From Pyrenopolyporus hunteri (lineage: Eukaryota; Ascomycota; Sordariomycetes; Xylariales; Hypoxylaceae): a DNA stretch of 64,000 bases. A program made the position numbers and the translations under genes. Where the stretch lies: contig CADCXC010000038.1 in assembly GCA_902806595.1 (NCBI GenBank), forward strand, positions 4,030,001-4,094,000. The letters are read 5' to 3'. The notes beneath the pieces are model-generated. The model was not told the DNA's origin and did not search any database. It saw nothing but the letters and a program-made list of their open reading frames with translations. Shown piece by piece: positions 13,561 through 26,224 of this stretch (position 1 is its first letter; each line of letters opens with the position of its first letter).

Positions 13561-14784
13561 CTGGCATGGCATAGGCAGGAGGGGGCTCTCACAGGCATAA
13601 TTGTCAGCCTTTCACGCTGTAGTCCTTTTATTAGTTTTCCCCCTTTCCTTATCAACCGCACAGACGCTGCGCTGGTGGGCGTTTTTGGAGGGAGGCAGGT
13701 CGGCGAGAGGTCAAGGAGACAAGGGTAAGAAATAGGAGGAATTGTATCCCTCTTTTTGTTTGCTGCTGCGTTGTCCTCGGACGTGCTTTTGGGAAGAGTG
13801 AGCGCATGCGGATGTTGATGTCGATGTGGACTTAGGGATGTTGGATCCTCGATACAGTCAGTAGGATAGTTAGCACCTATTCACGCACACTCATAAACCC
13901 ACACTCATGTCTCGGGTACGGTTGCTAGCTGGCATAATGTCTATTTGATACGCTGAAAGAGGGTCTACCGCCTTGAGCAACTAGCAGGCAGGCAGGTAAT
14001 CAACTAGCCAATCCCTCACCATTAGAAAGGAGTGGATGGTTCAGTTGGTGCTGGCTGGATGACCGACTTGAGTCTACGTGTGGCTCACACCTGTCTGTAA
14101 TAGCGTGCAGATGATCTATTTGCTCAAGACTGTTCTCGGCATATCCAAGTGTGTAAACCACGAGGAGAGGATGTCGTGAGTAGCTAGGTAGCAAACTTGT
14201 AATTCAAAGAATATTATTATATTTGATCGAAGAAATCCTAGCAGGTGAATTCTTTTTGATGGCCGTCCGCGTAAGGAGTAGCCAGTTAAAAGCTAGGTTT
14301 AGCTCAGATATAATAAGCGTACCTAGGTACACTTGAGGTATCAATGTAAGAATTCCGGTTGGTGTTTTACAAGATATCCTACAGGTTAGCTTCATAATGA
14401 AAAATGTGGAGAGGCTTGAGGCATATGAATAGATGTAGATACTTCGGACACATGTATATGCTCATTCTGAGAACGTAGTGTCATGGGCCTGCGCCTAATG
14501 TAAGAGGATATCACCAGTTGCCGAATGCTCCGAGGTCTAGGAAATGTAAGCAACGAGAAACCGAGGTGAACGGCGAGTTGGTTCAGATTAGGTACTTGGA
14601 TTAGGAGTCAAGAAAGTGGTCGAAACTTGGTGAACCTCTGGAGGCATCCAGGTTCCATGCTACACCAATATAAGGAGAAGCCACAATACAACAGAAAGCA
14701 GACGTAGATAGCTACCAAGCAATATACTAAGGTACATACTTAACTACCATACGCTCAATAAAAACATCAAGCCAAAAAGAAGGA

Positions 14785-14960
14785 TGCAAAAAAAAAAAAA
14801 AAAGAAAAAGAAAAAAACTCCCCGACCCAGGCGCGAACCCACGACATAGACCCCTATTCCTCCAAGAGAGGTAGAAAAAAAGGAATAGTAAGAGACGACT
14901 TTGCACCCACCGGGATTTGCACCCGGGTCTTTCCCTAAACCGCTCGACCACTTTCGAAAT
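14785..14960 (-). other. tRNA-like / Pol III-promoter-like relic
   Basis: Read on the minus strand, an A-box-like TGGTCGAGCGGTTTAGG (14950-14934) is followed after a few bases by a T-arm-like hairpin with a perfect 5-bp stem, CCGGG/CCCGG, and loop TGCAAAT (about 14927-14911). A second B-box-like GGGTTCGCGCCT lies near 14841-14829, and a T-rich run (14817-14787) could terminate Pol III. The acceptor arms do not pair and the anticodon arm is missing, so this is not a functional tRNA by eye. It may be a decayed tRNA or a SINE-like fragment. Confidence 0.3.
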
Positions 14961-15095
14961 GGGAGGGGAACGAGCTAAACTACTGCTCCATGGATGCCTG
15001 CCTGCTTGCTTGCTTGATCGCTTGCTTGCCGGAGTTGTCCCGCTCTGCGTTGGGGGTGTTGTTGGTTATTGGGGATTATATGCTTTGGTCTTGGG

Positions 15096-15118
15096 TACCT
15101 ACCTACCTAGGTAGGTAC
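15096..15118. repeat. CCTA/TAGG tract with inverted symmetry
   Basis: Two CCTA units run straight into two TAGG units through a CCTAGG centre, giving a small perfect palindrome. Similar elements recur throughout the intergenic DNA. Confidence 0.7.
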
Positions 15119-16520
15119 GTCTCATATGTGTGGTTGGGGCGGGTGGGTAAGGTAAGGTTCTAGCTACCTACCTATACGTAGGCTAGGTACTGTTTGTTTC
15201 AACGTGTTAGGTAATGCTAGGTTAGGTTATGCTTGGTTCGGTTTGGTTTGCGAGAAAAGGGGGGGGAAGGACCTCAAGGTGGGAAAGGGGGCGGTTGCTT
15301 AAGGGGGGCGAGAACGAACGAGCGAACGTGGTGGTCGAAAGGAGGTGCGAGGCGTGCTTTGGTGAGCGTAATTACTCTACGGCGTCTGCTCCTACATCTA
15401 TCACATATGTCGGTCCCCTGGATATCTACCTAGGTACCTACTTAGGATAGAAATGGCTTTATCACATTACCCTCTACGTATATCCAGGGGCGACTCGTCG
15501 ATGCTGAATTGCTCACGATATAACGTCGAAGCCAGCTAGATCGGTAGTATACTGGTACGCAAAGCTATGGAGACCCTTGCTCTATCTCAGCCTTCGACCT
15601 AACCCGGATACTCGAACACTACACGACGCCTGCTCGAACGTCGCTCCTATACTTTAGGTAGGCATCTACCAGAGTACTTCACCGCGAGACTGAGACATGT
15701 TTAACAAGCCCTGCTATAAGACATGTAACCGTTACCGCCTTTTGTGTAAACAGCGCAGCTGGAGGCAAAGGGGTGCGCGGCTACCTGCTTAAAGGGCGGG
15801 CAGCTTTGCACATAGTTAGGTCCTATTTCATGCCTACACACACATGCGTACACATGCACATAAGCTGCTGGAAGTACATTCATGTAGATCAACGTATGGA
15901 GAAATAGGCACTAGTTCCTTGAGTTTCTCTTATTTATTTCATGTTATTCCCGTAATGAATGATGCTATCCGGTCCTAAAAAGAGGTACCTAAGCAGATCA
16001 AGATCGCAAGGCTGTAAAGCGTACTCCAACCCATCGCTCGCATCAAAAACCGCTACATTACCTCCGTCATGATTGGAAACCATAGAAATCATCCAATCGG
16101 GTACCATCGGGCTTCAGATCGTCCGTCTGGATGGGACCCGGCCCAACCATCCGCGCGCCCCCCCTTCCACCCCAAATCTTGCGTCTTGCTTGCCTGCTTC
16201 TCATCCCGCTCAGCCTTGCCACGTCACTCCTGTACCTACATACCGAGAACGAACCCAAACATCATCAGTGCAGTGCATTACAATCGGAGCCCGTGGCCCG
16301 AAATCCCTAAAAGACGTGTACAGCAAGTAAGGACGAGATTATCCAACGCTGGGAAACCGAATATTTCCGAGGGTATATGAAAAATATGCAAGCCGAGCTC
16401 AAAACCATGATACAGACTTCAACGTTGCCTCGCAACGAACAAACCACGCAGGAATACGCCGGGAGCACTCCTACGACCGGCAGTAGCAGATTTCACCACG
16501 CCGGCCCGCGCTCTGGATTG

Positions 16521-19500
16521 TCATGAGCCCGTGAGCTTCCTCCACCAACTGCTTCGGGGCGTCGAGTCCGTGAAGAAAGACTCCCGCGGACCTCGGTCGC
16601 CACCACCGCCACCGCTTCCGTCCGAACCACCTGCGCGACGGTCTTTACGTTCCCGCTCTTCGCGACGCGCACGGCGGCGTCGTCGATCGTCCTCCATCTC
16701 TGCGTCGATATCGCCGTATTTTGCGCGACGACGGGCCCGCCGTGCCGCGCGGCGAGCTTCCTCGTCCTCCTCCGCAGGCGCATCTGTAGTGGGTCCATCC
16801 TCGGGAGGTGGCCCGGCGTCGGAGTGCTCCTTCACCCAGGAGTCTGTCCCCGAGTGAGGCCAAGCTGCAGGCTTACTCCGTCTACGGTCGCGATCATCCA
16901 CGGCGTATCTCGAAGATCTTTCCTGAGGGTACACGTAGTCGTCGGTTGGCATCGTGCGCCTCCGGTTGGCTCTCTCTTCGGCACGTCTAGCTTCGTGTCT
17001 CCTCCTCCTACGCTCTTCCTCGTCTTCTGAAGGGTCGACGTACCGCGAGCGCCGTCGTTCGGCCCGCGCGGCACGGCGAGCCTCGGCTTCCAATTCTTCG
17101 GCGGCAGCTGCCTCCTTTTCGAGCTTACGGAGCCGGCGCCGCTCGGCTCTTTCGGCCTCCTTGGCTTCGGCGGCGAGCCGTTCTGCTTCGCGTTCTCGCG
17201 CTGCCCTACGCTCCGCTCGCCGTGCGTCGCGTTCAGCCTGTCGGCGAGCTTCAGCTTCCTCTTCGTATCTCCTTCGCCTCTCACGTCTTTCTTCCTCCTT
17301 CGCGAGACGCGCCTCTTCGGCAGCCTTCTCTTCAGCCCTCCTAGCACGGCGAGCCGCCCGACGAGCTTCCCTCTCCTCGTCTATAGCGTCGGTATCAAGG
17401 TCACGATGATCCCGCGAGGATCGCCGCGTTCTTTTGTCGGGCCGAAACTCGTCGTCCGTGGTGTGGTATGTGCTGCGGCGGCGAGGATCGGGACGTGCAT
17501 CGGTGCGCGGGGTGGAAGACATGAGCCCGCCAAAAAGGCCGGAAATCCCCTTTTTGGCGCTCGAGCTCGCTCGCTTGGGGGATATTACTTCGGGGGGTAG
17601 GTCGAACATGACAGCGTCATCCTCCGTCTTAGGCTGTGTCGGGTTAGCGGCGTCAGGTTTTCCGTAAAGGCGTGCCCTTACCTTAGACCGCTTGCGAGCC
17701 GGCTTCTCAGGGCTCGGAGGGATGTCAGCGGCCGCGTCCATGGCGATATCCTCATCTTCCGTGGCGTGCGGAGTAGAGATCTTGCGACCCCGACTTCTTT
17801 GGCCCTTATCAACGCCGAATACCTTGGCCGCCTTGGAAGACATCATAGGGATTTCTTCAGGGGGTGGCGACGCTAGGCCCCTGGTCATATCGACCGATTG
17901 GCGACGCGAGCTTGGCTTGCTCGTGCTGTGACGCTTCTCCCGGGTCGACATGGAGCGCGAGATAGGGGGGGTGCTCTGGAATATACTATTGGTGCGCAGC
18001 TTGGGGGTAGGCGCCGGCTTCCTTTCGCGACGCTCTTCTGACTTGTTATCCTTGTCCGACGAAGAACCCTTGGAAGATGACGACTTTTCCTCTTTTTCTT
18101 TCCGGGGCCTCTTCTCCTCCGTCCTCGGCCTCGATCTTCTCTCCTCCTTATGAGGCGTCGTCGGCCACGATCCCCATGATACCCCCCCTTCGCGGCTGAT
18201 TTTTGGCCGTTCCTTTTTAGAGGGCTTGACCTCGGGTGGCGGCGTCGGGGGTGTCTCCGGTGCTGCTGGAGGAGGGATAGGTACTTCGGGAGGTGGGGGC
18301 GATACGGGCGCCCCGGGCGGCGGGGGGGGTACCTCAATAGCCTTCGACCTGCTCTTCTTGCTCTTTTTTTTCTTCTGTACCGGCGCCATATCAACGATAT
18401 CGATTATTTCGTTCTCGTCTTCGTCGGGGAAGGCGCCAGGAAACAGATCTCTGGAGGACCTGAACGTGTTATCTTCGTCGGTGGGTGGTGCGGTAGGAAC
18501 ACGTGGCGGCGGCGCAGCCAGCCCGTCAATCAGATCATCCTCCTCCTCTTTGGCCGGCTCAAATTTCTTAAGCCTTTCGGCAAGCTTACCGCTCTTGGCC
18601 TTAGTCTTCTTGGGCTTCATCCAGTCGTCATCGGCCTGAACTGGAGGCGTATCCTCGACAGGTTCATCTTCGGGTATCTTTGATGACTCAGCATATTTGA
18701 TCTCGATTTCTCCCCCACACCGCGAATATCTTGGAGTTACTACTTACCCGTTCGGGCGATGAGCTTTTTGCTCTGGCACCCCAGAACGAAAACGCATCGG
18801 ATTTATAAGGTTCCGCCTTGACGGGCTTAGGCTGCACCCTTGGAGCCGAAAAGCCTGATAGGAGTTCGTCGATCTGTTCGGGCGCTAGGTCGATATTGTC
18901 AAGGTCCAAGTCGTCGTCGTCGCCGCCGTCGTTCCTGCTATTCTCCTTTTCCTTCTCTTCCCTTTCTCTTTCTTCTCTATCTCTCTCTTCTCTTTCTTTC
19001 TCTTCTCTCGCCCGTTCTTCTCTTTCTCGTTCTTCTCTCTCCCTCTCCTTTTCCTTTTCTCTTTCCTTCTTGGTCAACTTTTCCTTGGTGCTGGATTTGG
19101 CCTTCTTATCCTCGGACTTGGAGCTCTTTTTCGACTTCTTTTTCGCCGCTGCCTCGGCCTCCTCACGTTCTTGCTTGGCTTGTTCTTCGGCTTCGCGAGC
19201 GGCAAGTTCCTCGGCTTCACGCGCCGCCTGTTCCTCGGCTTCTTTGGCTGCTTGCTCCTCGGCCTCGCGCGCTGCTCGTTCCTCTGCTTCCCGCGTCGCT
19301 TGCTCTTCTGCTTCAAGCGTAGCTTGATCCTCTGCCTCCCGGGCTGCTTTCTCGTCCGCACGAGCGTTGGCTCTCTCAGTGAGCTTATCGAGTCTCTTCT
19401 GATCCGCCTTCGTGAACTTCTTCCTCTTGCTCTTCGCGGTTAGCACGGCGATTTCTTCCTCCTCGGCCTCGATTTCGGCTGCAAGTGCTTCCGCTGCGGC

Positions 19501-22500
19501 CTTCTCTTCAGCCTCGCGGGCCTCTTCTGCGGCTTTTTGTTCCGCTTCTAAGTCCTCGGCAGCAGCCTTTTCCTCTGCTTCCCGTAGAGCTAATTCTTCG
19601 GCTTCCTTCGCAGCCTTGTCTTCGGCGCGACGGTTAGCGTTTGCGATGAGTTCGTCGTACCTCTTCTGGTTGGACCTGCCAAGCTTCTTCTTTTTACTCT
19701 TAGCTATGAGCGCCGCGAGCTCTTCCTCTTCAGCCGCAATCTCGGCGGCCAAAGCAGCTTCCTCTGCCGCTTTCTCGTCTTCCTCGGGCTTCGCGTCATC
19801 CCAGACGTTCTCTTCGAGCTCGTTGCCGGATAAGCTCATTCCCAACGATGGCGGCGTCGGCGCCGGGGGTGGAGACGCCTTCTTGCCCTTGCTCGCACCT
19901 CCCCAGCCCCAGTTGTCCTCGTCTAGCTTACCGCCCCTGCTCTCTTCGACCGAGTCGGGTTTGACGCCGTTGAGGTGAGGGTGGTCCTCGATCTCAATAG
20001 GGATGTTCTTGCTGCCTTTCTTCTTCTTGTCTTTCTTTGATTTGTTGCTGAAATCCCAGGGGTCTTGATACTTAGGTTCCTCGATCGAGTCCGGCATAAG
20101 ACTGGCTTCCGTCTTGTCCTTGTTGCTAGCGCCGAAACTGCCCCACAAGTCATCACCGCCATCGGCACTAGGAGCTTCAGGCACTGGCGGCGGCGGCGAC
20201 CCTTGGTGTTCTTGGTGTTCTCCGTCTTCGTGTTCCTCCTTCTTGATTTCGACCAGAGCAGTAGACCCCTTGATCTTCTTTTTCCCCCAATCTAACCAGC
20301 CCCAAGCACTAGACCCGGCCTCTTCTCTCTTGTCCTTCTCAGAGGTGTTGGGACCCCATGTGTCTTCGCTATTTTGAGAAGGAGTTGTGTCCGGGGCTCG
20401 CTCGGATTCCGACTTCTTTAGAGCAATCTCTTCTAGGATGATACTCTTCTTCTTCTTCTTATCCTTACTCGATGAGCCCCAAATGTCCTCGGGGGTTTCC
20501 TCCTTCTGGGGTTCGGGTTCTGGGTCGGCGACGGGTTCTGGCTCCTTTAGGGGTTCATCCACGGCGGCCTTTTTCTTCTTTTTCCTGTCCTTCTTCGAAG
20601 TGCTAGGTGAAAGCCAAGTATCATCCAACGCGAACTTTTCTTCCTTGACAGGTTCAGGTTCAGGCTCCGGCGGGATCTCTTGCTCAGGCTCTGGGGTAGG
20701 CTCCGGATCCAGATCCTTAGGAGGCTCGGGCTCGACAATGCCCTTCTTTTTCTTCTTCTTATCTTTCGACGTCGTTCCGAGTGATATGAAATCATCCGCC
20801 TCCTTCTTCGCTCGCTTTGGTGCCGCGATAAGTTCCGGTTCAGGCTCGGATTCTTTGGGGATCTCCTTTGGAGATTCGGCGTCGTCGACGACTTTCTTCT
20901 TTTTCTTCTTATCTTTTTTCTCTGGTTCCGCAGGTGGCTCCGGCTCCGGCTCCAACTCCGGCTCCGGCTCTGGTTCTGGTTCTTTAATCTCGATGGCTTT
21001 GCTCTTCTTACTCTTCTTCTTAGTTGGTACACCCCAGGCTAAGATGTCCTCTTCCTTCTTAGAGTCGGGTTCGATCACTGGTTCTGGTTCTGGCTCCGGC
21101 TCCGGGGGTTTGACGTCCTCCGCCTTCTTTTTCTTAGCACCGAAGAAAGCCCAGGGATCATCAGATTTGGCTGCGGGCCTGACTTTCTCCTTCACAACTG
21201 GCTCCGCGACCGGCTCGGCGACTAGTTCGGGTACGACGACTGCGGCTTTGCTCTTCTTTTTCTTCTCCTTCTCTTTCTTAGGGGCATCCGGATCGGCCCA
21301 GAAGTCGTCTTCCTCCTCTTTCTTAGTGTCAACCCGCGAGACTGGTTCCCCTGCTTTCGTAGTCTCTGCATTCTTACCTTTCTTAGCATCCTTCATCGTA
21401 CCCCAGCTCCAGGTGCTATCAGGAGCAGAAGTAGGTTCCGGTTCCGGTTCCGGTGCGGTCGGAGAAGGGTCTGACCCCTTGAGTTCTCCAACACCCTTCT
21501 TCTTACTCTTTTTAGATGTCGACCAAGGTTCATCCCAAGGATTGTCTTCCACTAGAGGCTCAGGTGCTGCTGCCGGAGGTTGGGATTCTTGGACTTCCTC
21601 GACAGCGTTCTTCTTTTTCTTTTTCTTGGTGATTGGGGCAACTTCTTCGTCCGCGAGCGCTGGGAGAGGCCCAGGTACGGGCTCAGCTTTCTTAGGCTCG
21701 AGCGCCATGGCAGCGGCACCTTTCTTACTCTTATCCCTCTTGGTGGTGGCGGCGGTTCCCCATGCGCCCCGAGCATCGTCGACTACGGCCGGTTCCGGAT
21801 CCTGAACATCTGTCCGTGCACCTTTCTTCTCTTCGGGTGGGGGTTCGGGATCCCAGAGACTGGTCTTTTTCTTGGTCTTATCCTTCTTGCTATTTAGACT
21901 GAGGCCTAAGTCGAAACCATCATCCTTCTTGGACTTTTCCTTGGGGACGGGCTCCTCAGTCTTGGGCTCTTCTGCCTCGCCCGAGCTACCGAAACTAAGG
22001 GTTGACTTCTCCTTCTTCCCCCCTTCTTTATCTTTGGATTTGTCAGCGTCCTTGGATCCAAATAAGCTACCCCAGCCCACCCCCCACGTACTGAGGAGAT
22101 TGGACTTAGGTTCAGGAGTGCTCCTGCTAAAATTGATATCCAGTGACGGCTTAGAGTCATTCAGCTTGATTTCCTGGAAGGTGTCGGGCTTATCGGGTTT
22201 GGCTGGCGCCTCTAAGGACTCGACCTTCTCTTCAATCTGGTTCTTACTCTTCTTCTTTTTCTTGCCGGTGGTCTCGGCGGTAGCCCAGCCATCCTCCAGC
22301 TTGACGTCGCCCACGTCGTCTTTTTTATCTTTCTCCTTGGCTTCGTCTTTATCCTTATCGTCATTCTTATCCTTACTCTTGTCCCTATCCTTATCCTTGT
22401 CATCGCCATTACCTCCACCGTCACCATTGCCGTCGCCACCAGCATCTCCGCCGGCCCCCCCTGCGTCGCCGTTTTGATCGCCGCTGCCTCCGCTGTTGCC

Positions 22501-23205
22501 TCCGTTGCCATTTTCTTTCTTCGCCTCACTCCAGTCGAAGGGCTTATGTGACTGCTTCTTCTTCTTGGCGTGTTGGATAAAGCCGTCCTCAGACGAAAAA
22601 TCTAAAGAAACCTCGGCTATCGGGTCGTTAATTAGCGAGGCTCGTCCCCCTTCACGGCGCCGCCGGGAACCTTTCGGTACGGGGATTAGACAGCTATCCG
22701 TCAGGTTAGAGTGGTCTTGCCGATGAGCGGCGCCACCAGAATGAGCCGGATGGATGACGGAGCAGGGCAGGTCCTCGTCGTGGGGATTCAAAGGCCGTCG
22801 CGATCGTTTCGGTGTAGGGTCGGGCAAGACCAGCGGCTTTGGGATGGCATGGTGACCGGCCCACTGGTGGGACTTATAGCTCTGTTCCTGTTCCAACCCA
22901 CCATTGGTTAGTTTAGACTATGGACGATCGCAGCAACCGGCCCCGTTCAATGGCATGGTATTTAACGCGGCCGTAGGTCCTAGGGAACCGGGAAGGTTGA
23001 GAGTATCGAGAGCACGTACCGATGATAACGACGGTACTGACGAAACCGTCAGAAGCCATGCTCTCGCAATGAGCTCTAGTCGAGTCTTCAGGTCCAATTC
23101 ATCCCACTGGAGAGCCGCAGCAATCGTAGAAGGTCTGGTTTCTAGACAGCTAGAATCGTTTCTTGTCGCGCTTGCACAGGACTCGATAAATACGGCCGCT
23201 GCCAT
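16521..23205 (-). CDS. Giant disordered protein with Trp-anchored Lys-rich repeats, about 2168 aa
   Basis: Predicted exons (minus): 23205-23020, 22887-18748 and 18701-16521; introns of 132 and 46 nt, phase 0 throughout. I do not recognise the gene. The central exon has no initiator ATG near its 5' end, so an upstream exon is needed; the short leader exon is the weakest part. After a Gly/Asn/Asp-rich stretch, residues about 200-1050 repeat a unit of the form D-D-x-W followed by a Lys run (for example DDPWAFFGAKKKK, EDIWGSSSKDKKKKK, DPWDFSNKSKKDKKKK), separated by Glu-Pro runs. Then comes an Ala/Glu/Arg helical zone (AREAEEQAA type), an Arg/Glu zone, more Trp motifs (FSFWGARAK, then DDWMKPKK just after the last intron), a Ser/Pro zone and a long Arg/Ala/Glu single-helix zone ending in SSWWRKLTGS. 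It is probably a structural or scaffold protein; no enzymatic domain is visible. Confidence 0.65.
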
Positions 23206-26175
23206 ATTGAGGTTGAAAGCTCGACTGGTCGCGGCGAGGTAAGAAAATCATGGACGCTGAGATGCTGTCTTGGACAGGACGAGCAAAAGAAAAGGATTGT
23301 GGTGTGATAAGCTACGCGGTTAGTTCAGCTATCGAGAAGGGATATTGGAGCGGAGTAGTTAAGTTTTCTGCTCATCTATTCATACAGCCTTGGGGTTAGG
23401 AATCTATGAATATCTAACCAAGAGAAGGCAGTAGTAACATGAGTCGTCGAGTTGGGGGCTTCGATGGGTTAGTTGTCGCTGTCGACGTGACAAGGCGCAG
23501 TTAGACAGCAACGAGGCAGAAGTTCCGAGTTTCCACCTTGGTGTAATAGGTCGCGGGATCAATTCTCATCGTCTCCTTCCCCGTGCAGCCCTCTAATGCG
23601 CCGGGAAGAAAAGAAAGCGACTGTGCCTAGTAAATGCAATGTAGATATAAAAAAAGCAAGGGGTAGGTACAATATGTGGTACAAGAGGCAGGGAAATGGA
23701 CTCTGGATAAGCACCAATGGGGATGGGGACGTGGTGCGGTACTGCAAATGCTTAAGGTGTGTAAGAAACGGTGCCGACGACTGATTGGGTTCGTTCCGCG
23801 GTCAGTTTGTGACAGGACATACTCGGACAGATTCGGACACCCTCTCCGTCTTTTTTGGGGCGGGGACTAGACCTGGGACTCCGTTCCTAATACCCGTAAA
23901 GTAGATAGCGAGGATAGAATATTGGAGCCGAAGACTAGGTAGAGGACAATCGTTTGAAGCAGCTCGCTCGAGATGGCAAAACAAACAATGTGAAGTCCCT
24001 CCTATTAGCTACTCGAAGCAAAATAGGGCCAAAAAGTACAAAGGGAGCGGGAGGCCGCAAAACGACGGAAGGGATTGGACGCCTAGACGTATTATGTATG
24101 CAGCATCATGCAATCCGAGTGGGCAGAGGGAAGAGAAATTGCAGATATTTGGAGGAAGGGTGTGGATAAGAAGACGATAGAGGGGAAAGCAGCGTTTGGA
24201 GGATGGCTGGTTATCGTTGTCATTGGACAGCCACTGATGTGATATGTCCACTTTTATTTTCCCGCACACCCCTGCTGCGAGGCCGGGCAGCCTTGACATT
24301 GAATGGTGACACCCTTTTTTTATTAGGTACCTACCTACCCAGGTAGTTATTATTTTTTTTTCTTCTTGCTTTCTTTCCAATGTTCTCCGCCGTCCTTTCC
24401 TTGCTGGCTACCACCCTAGAGCCTGTATGTATGAATAAAGTCAATTCCATTACCACATATAGATGTAGTAAGGGCGACCTTACTGTACGGGCAAGAGGCA
24501 AGGTTAGGTAGTATACTGTCTCGGATCTTGTGTGTACAATTACATCCCCTCTATACCACCAATTTCCCTACGCGTATACGTACATACACGTACCTGGTAG
24601 GTATTGTAACTTGCAGCTTTCCACGACTCCTCCACGACACCGATGTGTTCCAGTGTGTGTCACTTGATGGACAATCCCCTTGCTCTTTTTAAGCGTAGTT
24701 TTACCCACTTCAGGCCCCCGTACCGCGGTAGAGGGCAGGTGACGGGCATTCCCCAACTTTTCATATTTATTATGATGTATTTATTGTTATGATTAGGTAC
24801 CTTATTGTCATCGAAGCACTTTGAGGATTTTTCTAAGATTTCTATTCCGTAAAACGTCAACCTCGAAATGCGAGTGGGGGGCCATTTGTACTTCGTAGAG
24901 CGACAACTCCTATTCATAGGTAGGTATCTCCCTATTCATAAGTAGATTAAAAATCGAAAACTCGACAAACGGAAGAAGCAGAACGGAGGTGACAATTGAT
25001 AAATCAACTCGGTTGCATCGACTTCCCGGTTCGGTGCCTGCGTTCGGTAAGCTTTAACCCTGCGCGAACGACGATAAGGTATCACCAGTCGCGTCTCGAT
25101 GAAACCCCGCCACATGAAATGTCGCGCTCTTCTCTCATTTATTATTATTATCACTTTTCTTTTTATTTTCCATTTCCCATTTTCCGTTTTCCGTTTTCCG
25201 TTTTCCATTCCCGGCCCCCACTCCCCTTTTTTGAGTACATGTAATTATACATATGGCTACCTAGGCGCTTCGTATGGGATGAGGTAGGTGGTACCCGTCT
25301 CCTATCCCGTCGCTGTGCGTGCTACTACTTACTTTGACTCATTCGATTAATTCTCTTTTTTATTTTATTCTATTTTCTTTTCTTTTTCCATGCATTCAGC
25401 CTTTCGCGTCTTCGCCTGTCTTAAAGTAATATCTTTTGTGCACCTTACCCATCCAGCCCCTGCAGCTTATTCTGTAAGAACATCCTTATCTCGCTCCGAA
25501 TTGGACGTTCCCAACCAGCTGGGCGTTGATGGATGCTGAGGACGCGTACAACATGGCCGATCATCTAATGAATCTAAAGACGGGCAAATGGCGTCTGCGA
25601 TTCGAGAAAATTTCGCACGCCCGCTTGCATAACGCCCATTCCGCTCCTTTTGCGCAATGGGTGCATCGAGTAATTATATCGCGTGCCTGATGAGCATGAC
25701 GGACAAGATGAATGCAAAACACCAAGGTCGGACAAGTGTCCAATTACCGAAACATTCGCTCGCGCGGAGAGAAGGCGATAGAAGGCGACGAAAAGCGGCA
25801 CGATCGACTACCTATGTATAAGGTATACCCATGATCAGCACCCATGGAGAATCATGGCGCGTGGCTGGTTCCTTTCGGCTGTAATAGGAAAAGCCAAGGT
25901 ATCGATACATGACGGATGGGCAGCTATGCACCTATTAGCTTTGTATCTCATCCATCGTTCGGGCACGATGCCATTATTCCACGTCGTTAGGGCCCATCTG
26001 CAAGTGGGCGCTGCTGCTTAGACGGTGCTAAGGCATGCCAGATGCATCTGCTACTACCATCTGCTACATCTCGCGACCTGACCCCCATGCTCGCCATGGT
26101 CCGGTTGCTATAGAAATCTATATAGAGGAGATGGAGACAGGAAAAACGGGGGCGGGAGAGACAAGGGAAGAACAC

Positions 26176-26224
26176 ACGACACACACTCACCATTCACACT
26201 AACACTCACACTCACACTCACACA
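26176..26224. repeat. (CACACT)n imperfect minisatellite
   Basis: Imperfect alternating ACACTC units on the plus strand, inside the gene-poor region. Confidence 0.65.

Larger units (their letters stand above)
13059..16520. other. Intergenic, 3.5 kb between convergent genes
   Basis: Adenylate cyclase (+) and the giant repeat protein (-) converge on this region, so both 3' UTRs lie here. It contains A/T trinucleotide tracts (13108-13120 and 13528-13560), a tRNA-like/Pol III-like element (14785-14960), a CCTA palindrome (15096-15118) and no supportable reading frame. Confidence 0.5.

Noticed and set aside
16954..17409. Ser/Ala/Arg-rich plus-strand frame
   Set aside because: It is a mirror of the Arg/Ala/Glu helix zone on the minus strand.
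20387..21805. 472-codon plus-strand open frame, Ser/Gly/Phe-rich
   Set aside because: It is the exact antisense of the Lys/Glu/Pro repeats of the giant minus-strand gene; composition explains the lack of stops.
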